64,000 nucleotides of DNA, taken from positions 4,260 through 68,259 of the forward strand of contig CAVPKH010000002.1 of NCBI GenBank assembly GCA_963705635.1, given 5' to 3'. Under the pieces are notes generated by a model. The model worked only from the letters and a program-made list of their open reading frames with translations. It had not been told where the DNA came from and searched no databases. Origin of the DNA: VRUE01 sp963705635. GTDB taxonomy: Bacteria; Actinomycetota; Thermoleophilia; Solirubrobacterales; 70-9. Position 1 is the stretch's first letter. Every line of letters begins with the position of its first letter. Of this stretch, positions 59,168 through 64,000 are shown piece after piece. Position numbers and translations under genes: made by a program.

Positions 59168-59478
59168 TTGCCGGCCTTCCCGTCAGCGTCGGCCTTGGGT
59201 TTTGGCTTTTTGGAGAACATGCCGAGCATGCGGTCGGTGACCATGAAGCCGCCGACGATGTTGATCGCGCCGAAGGCGACGGCGATCGTGCCGATGACGT
59301 ACTCCAGCGGGTCGTCGGCGTAGCCGAGGACGATCAGGCCACCGAGCATGACGATGCCGTGAATCGCGTTGGTCTGCGACATCAGCGGCGTGTGCAGGGT
59401 GGTCGGCACCTTCGAGATCACCTCGAAGCCGACGAAGGCGGCGAGCACGAAGATCGTGATCTCGGTCATCAGGCTCAT
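59164..59478 (-). CDS. pntAB: NAD(P) transhydrogenase alpha-2 subunit
   Basis: Small membrane subunit of 104 residues. Three helices: ITIFVLAAFVGFEVISKVP, MLGGLIVLGYADDP and VIGTIAVAFGAINIVGGFMV; PTTLHTPLMSQTNAIHGIV is the family signature. In this three-subunit form the soluble and membrane parts of alpha are separate. It overlaps both pntAA and pntB by 4 bases. Confidence 0.93.
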   Translation of the reverse strand: MSLMTEITIFVLAAFVGFEVISKVPTTLHTPLMSQTNAIHGIVMLGGLIVLGYADDPLEYVIGTIAVAFGAINIVGGFMVTDRMLGMFSKKPKPKADADGKAGK

Positions 59479-60593
59479 TTGGCCGCCCTCTCGTTGCGGA
59501 TCTCGCCGCCGTGGGTGATGCAGGCGGCGGCGACGATGTCGTCCTCGAAGTCGACTTTGAGCCCGCCCTCCTCGTCGATCAGCAAGCCGAGCAGGTTCTC
59601 CAGGTTCTTGGCGTAGAGCTGCGAGGCGGGCCGGGGCATCTCGCTGGCGAGGTTGCGCGGGCCGATCACCTTGACGCCGTTCTCGGCCACGGTCTGCCCC
59701 GCCTCGGTCAGCTCGCAGTTGCCGCCGGTCTCGGCGGCGAGGTCGACGATCACCGAGCCGGGCTGCATGCCGCGCACCGCCTCGGCGGTGATCAGCAGCG
59801 GCGCCGGGCGCCCCGGGATCGCGGCGGTGGTGACGATCACGTCCTGCTTGGCGGCGTTCTCGCCGAGCGCCTCGCGCACCTGCGCGTTCTCCTCGTCGGT
59901 GAGCGGGCGGGCGTAGCCGCCCTCGCCCTCGGCGTCGGGGATGAAGTCCAGTTCCAGCGGGCGGCCGCCGAGCGAGGCGATCTGCTCCCAGGCGGCGCGG
60001 CGGATGTCGAAGCCGGTGACGATCGCGCCGAGCCGCTTGGCGGTGGCGACGGCCTGCAGACCGGCGACGCCGGCGCCGAGGACGAGGACCTTGGCCGGTG
60101 GCACGGTGCCGGCGGCGGTGGTCATCATCCCGTAGAAGCGGCCCGACTCGCGGGCGGCGATCAAAGAGGCGGCGTAGCCGGCGGCGGCGGCCTGCGAGGA
60201 GAGCGCGTCCATCGCCTGGGCGCGGGTCGTGCGCGGGATCGCCTCCATCGCGAAGCTGGTGACGCCGGCGGCGGCCAGCGCCTTGTTGGTCTCGGCCGCG
60301 GTCCAGGGCGAGAGGTGGCCGATGAAGAGCTGACTGGAGTTGAGGCGACCGATCTCGGCGGCGGAAGGGGCGGCGACGCGGAGGACCACGTCGGCGCCCC
60401 ACGTAACCTCGGCCTCGACGACTTCGGCCCCCGCCTCGGTGTACTGGGAGTCGGGATGGCCGGCGGCGTCGCCGGCGCCGGACTCGACCAGCACGTCGAC
60501 CTTCTCGTTGGAGGCAAGGGACTTGACTACGTCAGGGACCAGCGCGACACGGCGCTCCCCCTCGGCGGTCTCTTTCGGCACTCCGATCTTCAC
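59475..60593 (-). CDS. pntAA: NAD(P) transhydrogenase alpha-1 subunit
   Basis: Soluble NADH-binding subunit, 372 residues. The start MKIGVPKETAEGERRVALVP is the AlaDH/PNT signature; KVLVLGAGVAGLQAVATAKR (20 residues) is the NAD-binding motif, and MQPGSVIVDLAAETGGNCEL follows. First gene of the pnt operon. A long hairpin (copy B) lies upstream, between it and the next minus-strand gene. Confidence 0.95.
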   Translation of the reverse strand: MKIGVPKETAEGERRVALVPDVVKSLASNEKVDVLVESGAGDAAGHPDSQYTEAGAEVVEAEVTWGADVVLRVAAPSAAEIGRLNSSQLFIGHLSPWTAAETNKALAAAGVTSFAMEAIPRTTRAQAMDALSSQAAAAGYAASLIAARESGRFYGMMTTAAGTVPPAKVLVLGAGVAGLQAVATAKRLGAIVTGFDIRRAAWEQIASLGGRPLELDFIPDAEGEGGYARPLTDEENAQVREALGENAAKQDVIVTTAAIPGRPAPLLITAEAVRGMQPGSVIVDLAAETGGNCELTEAGQTVAENGVKVIGPRNLASEMPRPASQLYAKNLENLLGLLIDEEGGLKVDFEDDIVAAACITHGGEIRNERAAK

Positions 60594-60620
60594 GCGGCGC
60601 GGAAGGTTATGGGATCACGG

Positions 60621-60732
60621 GATCGGATGACGCTCATGGCCGCGCAGGTCAACGACGCGGGGAGCGTGGCGTGCTCTGCACGCGAGCGACTGAGGACGCG
60701 GAGAGGCGAAGTGCCATGCGCGTCATCCGATC
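60621..60732. repeat. long hairpin with conserved core, copy B, after an LLM gene
   Basis: Left arm GATCGGATGACGCTCATGGC (60621-60640) pairs with the right arm at 60713-60732 with one mismatch. The right arm covers the last codons and stop of the LLM gene, so the left arm is an inverted copy of that gene end. Between them is the 47-bp core of copy A (with GGGGAGCGTGGCGTGCTC), 43 of 47 bases identical. Arms differ between copies while the core is kept. Confidence 0.8.
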
Positions 60733-61769
60733 AGCGCCGCGAGGCGCTCCAAGGTGTGCAGCTGCTCGCTGCGCTCGGCGTGGACCGGGGAGACGATCAG
60801 GCGATCGATGCCGGCGCCGCGGAAGCGCTCGACCCGCTCCGCCACCTCGGCCTCGGTGCCGACCAGCGAGGTCGCCTCGACGATCTCATCGGGGACGGCC
60901 TCGAAGGCGCCGGCGCGGTCGCCGTCCTGAAAACGGCGCTGGACGTCGTCAGCGACCTCGCCGAAGCCGAAGCGGTGGGCGAGGTCGACGTAGAAGTTGG
61001 TCTTGCGGCTGCCCATGCCACCGAAGTAGAGGACGAGCCCGGCCTTGACCACGGCCTTGGCGGCGTCGAGGTCGCCGTCAATCGCCACCTGCAGCGACGG
61101 CGATACCTCGAGGTCGGAGCGCTGGCGGCCGCCCTTGGCGAAGCCGGCCTCGAGGTGCTCGCCCCAGGTCTCTTGAAAGGCGTCGACGCTGAAGAAGATC
61201 GGGATCCAGCCGTCGGCGATCTCCGCCGCCATCTCGACCGACTTGCGGCCGATCGCGCCGACGAAGACGGGGATCTGGTTGCGGTCGGGGTGGAAGTTGA
61301 GCTTCAGCGCCTTTCCCTCGCCATCGGGTAGAGGCAGTCGGTAGTGCTCGCCCTGATGATCCACCGGGCCCTCGCGGGCGATGATCTCGCGCACCACTTC
61401 GATGTACTCGCGGGTGCGGCCCCAGGGCTTGGCGTAGGGCACGCCGTACCAGCCTTCGGAGACCTGCGGGCCGGAGGGGCCGAAGCCGAAGAGGAAGCGG
61501 CCGCCGGAGAGCTTGTCGATCGTCGCCCCGGCCATCGCCGCGGCGGCGGGCGGGCGGGCGGGAACCTGCATGATCGCGGCGCCGAGGTTGATCGTCGTCG
61601 TCTGGGGGGCGAGCCAAGCGAGCACGCTGACCACGTCGGAGCCGTAGGACTCGGCCGCCCAGACCGACTCGAAGCCGGCCTTCTCGGCCGCCAGCACCAC
61701 CTCGAGGGCGTCCTCGCCGGCGGGGCCGATCCCCCAGTAGCCGAGGTTGAGTCCGAGCTTCAAAGCCAT
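60723..61769 (-). CDS. LLM-class F420-dependent oxidoreductase
   Basis: TIM-barrel oxidoreductase of 348 residues, likely F420-dependent. LKLGLNLGYWGIGPAGEDAL is the N-terminus, with ESVWAAESYGSDVVSVLAWL, INLGAAIMQVPARPPAAAAM and GRFLFGFGPSGPQVSEGWYG following the family. NQIPVFVGAIGRKSVEMAAE lies in the last third. The substrate is unknown. Divergent from the P-type ATPase gene, 29 bases apart. Confidence 0.9.
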   Translation of the reverse strand: MALKLGLNLGYWGIGPAGEDALEVVLAAEKAGFESVWAAESYGSDVVSVLAWLAPQTTTINLGAAIMQVPARPPAAAAMAGATIDKLSGGRFLFGFGPSGPQVSEGWYGVPYAKPWGRTREYIEVVREIIAREGPVDHQGEHYRLPLPDGEGKALKLNFHPDRNQIPVFVGAIGRKSVEMAAEIADGWIPIFFSVDAFQETWGEHLEAGFAKGGRQRSDLEVSPSLQVAIDGDLDAAKAVVKAGLVLYFGGMGSRKTNFYVDLAHRFGFGEVADDVQRRFQDGDRAGAFEAVPDEIVEATSLVGTEAEVAERVERFRGAGIDRLIVSPVHAERSEQLHTLERLAALIG

Positions 61770-61798
61770 CCGGCGCTCACCCTATTGAATAGACGGCG

Positions 61799-64000
61799 AT
61801 GACGGACGCAGCGATCGAGCGGGGACTCTCCAGCGCCACGGCGGCGAAGCGCCTGCGCGAGCTGGGCCAGCCGGCCGAGAGCTCCTCGCGCTCGACCTCC
61901 AGCATCGTCGCCGGCAACGTCTTCACGCTCTTCAACGCGATCATCGGCGCCTTCTTCGTCCTCGACCTCGGGCTGGGCCTCTACGCGGACTCGATCTTCG
62001 GCCTGATCGCCGTGATCAACAGCTACATCGGCATCCGCCAGGAGCTGAAAGCGAAGCGCACCCTCGACCAGCTGGCGGTGCTGGTCGCCCCCCGCGCCAA
62101 GGTCGTCCGCGACGGCGCGGTCGATGAGCCTGTTGGCCGAGGAGGTCGTCCCCGGCGACGTGGTCAGGGTCGAGCCCGGCGACCAGCTGGTTGCCGACGG
62201 CGAGGTGATCGAAACGCGCGGGATGACCCTCGACGAGTCGATGCTGACCGGCGAGGCCGACGGCGTGCGCAAGGGCGCCAGCGAGCGGGCGCTCTCCGGC
62301 TCCTTCTGCATCAGCGGCTCCGGCTACTACGCGGTCGACGCGGTGCGCGAGCAGAGCTACGCGGGTCGGCTGGCCGGCGAGGCGCGCGCCTTCCGCCACC
62401 CCCCCTCCCCCTGCAGGCCGAGGTCAACCGTGTGATCGTCGCCTGCGTCTACGTGATGGCACCGCTGGCGGCGATCCTGATCCTCTCGCTGAACGTGCAG
62501 AACAAGGGGATCGAGGAGGCGGCGCAGACCGCCACCGCCGGCCTGGTGACGCTGATCCCCGAGGGGCTGGTGCTGTTGATGAGCGTCACCTTCGCCGTCG
62601 CCGCGGTGCGGCTGGCGCGCAAAGACACGCTGATCCAGCAGATGAGCGCGACCGAGAGCCTCGCCGCGGTCGACACGATCTGCGTCGACAAGACGGGCAC
62701 CCTGACCGACGGCGAGCTGCGCCTGCACGGGGTGGAGATCGCCGAGGGGCTCGACGCGGCGGCGGCGCACGCGGCCCTGGGGCGCTTCGCCGCCAGCGCC
62801 GGCGACCGCAACCGCACGCTGGAAGTCGTCGCCGCGCGCTTCCCCGGCGAGGCGGCGCGGGTCGGCGGCGAAGTGCCCTTCTCCTCGGAGTGGAAGTGGA
62901 GCGGCCTGCGCATTGGCTCGACCAGCTACGTGCTCGGCGCCCCCGACGTCCTCGGCGAGGCCGGCGCGCTCACCCTCCCCCCGGCCTCGCCCGCGTGCTC
63001 GAGCGCGAGACCGCGGCCGGGCGGCGGGTCGTCGCCTTCGGCGAGTCGAGCGAGCAACTGCCGGAGGACCCAGCGAAGGCGTCGGCGCCGCGCTTGGCGC
63101 CGATCGCGCTGGTCGTGCTGGAGGAGACGCTGCGGCCCGACGCGGCGGCGACGGTGGCGACGATGCGCGAGGAAGAAGTCGACCTGAAGCTGATCTCCGG
63201 CGACGCGCGAGCGACCGTCACCGCGGTCGCCTACGCGGTCGGCATCCCCCGCGAGGCCGGCGTGATCGAGGGCTCAGAGCTGCCCGAGGACGCCGAGGGC
63301 CTGGCCGCGGCGGCGCAGGCCAACACCGTCTTCTGCCGGATCAAGCCCGAGCAGAAGCGCGACCTGGTCGGCGCGCTCGCCGCCTCGGGACGCTACGCGG
63401 CGATGATCGGCGACGGCGTCAACGACGTGCCGGCGCTGAAGCGGGCGCGGATGGCGGTGGCGATGGGCTCGGGGGCGCAGGTGACCAAGGGCGTCGCCGA
63501 CGTCGTCCTGCTCAAGGACGAATTCGCCCGCCTGCCGCAGGCGGTCGGCGAGGGGCGGCGGATCGCCCGCAACATCCACCGGCTGGGGCGCCTCTACCTG
63601 ACCAAGACGGTCTACGCGGCGACCCTGATCCTGCTCGTCGCCGTGCCCGGCTTCGCCTTCCCCTTCCTGCCCCGCCACCTCACCCTGGCCGCCTTCCTGA
63701 CGATCGGCATCCCCTCCTTCGTGCTGGCCCTGGCGCCCTCCGACGGGCCGCTCTACCGCGGCCACCTGCTGCGCTCGCTCGCCGCCTTCGCGGTGCCGGC
63801 GGGAGTGGCGACGGCGCTCGGCTCGATCCTCTCCTTCTTCCTCGTCGACACCGTCTTCGGCGGCAGCCTCGAGGCGGGCCGCACGGCGGCAACGACGACC
63901 CTGATCGTGCTCGGGCTGAGCTTCGTGCTGCTGCTCGAGCGCGGGCCCGGCCGCGAGCACATCGCGATCCAGAGCTACATGCTCGCCCTCGTCGCCGGCC
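61799..64000 (+). pseudogene. CtpE-like P-type ATPase, partial, with three frame breaks
   Basis: Cation-pumping P-type ATPase running off the window. Frame 1 has TM1-2 and the actuator start; then one extra base near 62121-62123 shifts to SLLAEEVVPGDVVRVEPGDQ and TLDESMLTGEADG. A missing C in the C5 run at 62407-62411 restores frame 1 with LIPEGLVLLMS and the phosphorylation site DKTGTLTDGE. A missing G at 62983-62984 shifts again to GRYAAMIGDGVNDVPALK and the last helices. Each shift is a single base, two of them in C or G runs, so sequence error is as likely as decay. LIPEGL fits calcium-type CtpE. Confidence 0.8.

Overview
The window is high-GC, gene-dense chromosomal DNA from an actinobacterium. 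It carries an F420/LLM-type flavin oxidoreductase pair, a DipZ-type thiol-redox protein, egtB-egtD, a GlpX fructose bisphosphatase, paired ArsA-like ATPases, an Rv1264-type adenylyl cyclase and an Rv3030-3031-3032-like gene trio. It also has a full type IV pilus (T4P) locus, and a secreted propeller-like protein ends in an Arg/Lys-rich domain of the kind common in Thermoleophilia surface proteins. I infer class Thermoleophilia (Solirubrobacterales or a relative). No rRNA, tRNA, CRISPR, insertion sequence or phage gene was found.

Layout. 0-7 kb: acyl-CoA dehydrogenase, a two-component system, DipZ, and a PRC-barrel protein next to the MeaB GTPase, then an acyltransferase. 7-15 kb: an XRE regulator, the methylglucose-lipopolysaccharide-like trio (GT4, GH57, methyltransferase), a second methyltransferase, adenylyl cyclase and gamma-glutamyltransferase. 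15-20 kb: ftsZ, parA and two ArsA/Get3-like ATPases. 20-23 kb: a secreted CHAP protein with five 141-bp repeats, an unknown protein and an HxlR regulator. 23.3-42.9 kb: the T4P locus, all on the minus strand: pilT2, pilX-like, a thioredoxin-fold protein, pilB, pilT1 and pilC; then a toxin-antitoxin/Fic insertion; then pilA, a propeller protein, two minor pseudopilins, pilD and pilMNO plus a PilP-position protein. 43-45 kb: sigA with a probable leader RNA, and a YihY-family protein. 45-49 kb: an island of four regulators (three TetR, one tandem winged-helix). 49-57.7 kb: glpX, an LLM oxidoreductase, a basic membrane protein, egtD-egtB, an SDR, small membrane and anchored proteins, and a fused MFS/spermidine-synthase-like protein. 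57.7-64 kb: pntB-pntAB-pntAA, an LLM oxidoreductase and a frameshifted P-type ATPase running off the end.

The main discoveries are these. (1) A convincing cyclic-di-GMP-I (GEMM-I) riboswitch aptamer lies in the pilA leader and carries the G that selects c-di-GMP; a strong terminator after pilA separates it from the rest of the operon. (2) parA and ftsZ share an N-terminal basic peptide and acidic linker, visible at DNA level, although in ftsZ the extension is separated from the GTPase by an apparent +1 frameshift in a T5 run. (3) A promoter plus intrinsic terminator lie ahead of sigA, implying a roughly 94-nt leader RNA or sRNA. (4) A 28-bp operator-like element is shared by two unrelated regulator genes 2.8 kb apart. 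(5) A 47-bp core sits inside two long hairpins placed directly after stop codons.

Several genes show single-base frame disruptions or non-standard starts (ftsZ, the ATPase, the PIN toxin, the first ArsA), so base-level sequence error must be excluded before reading biology into them.
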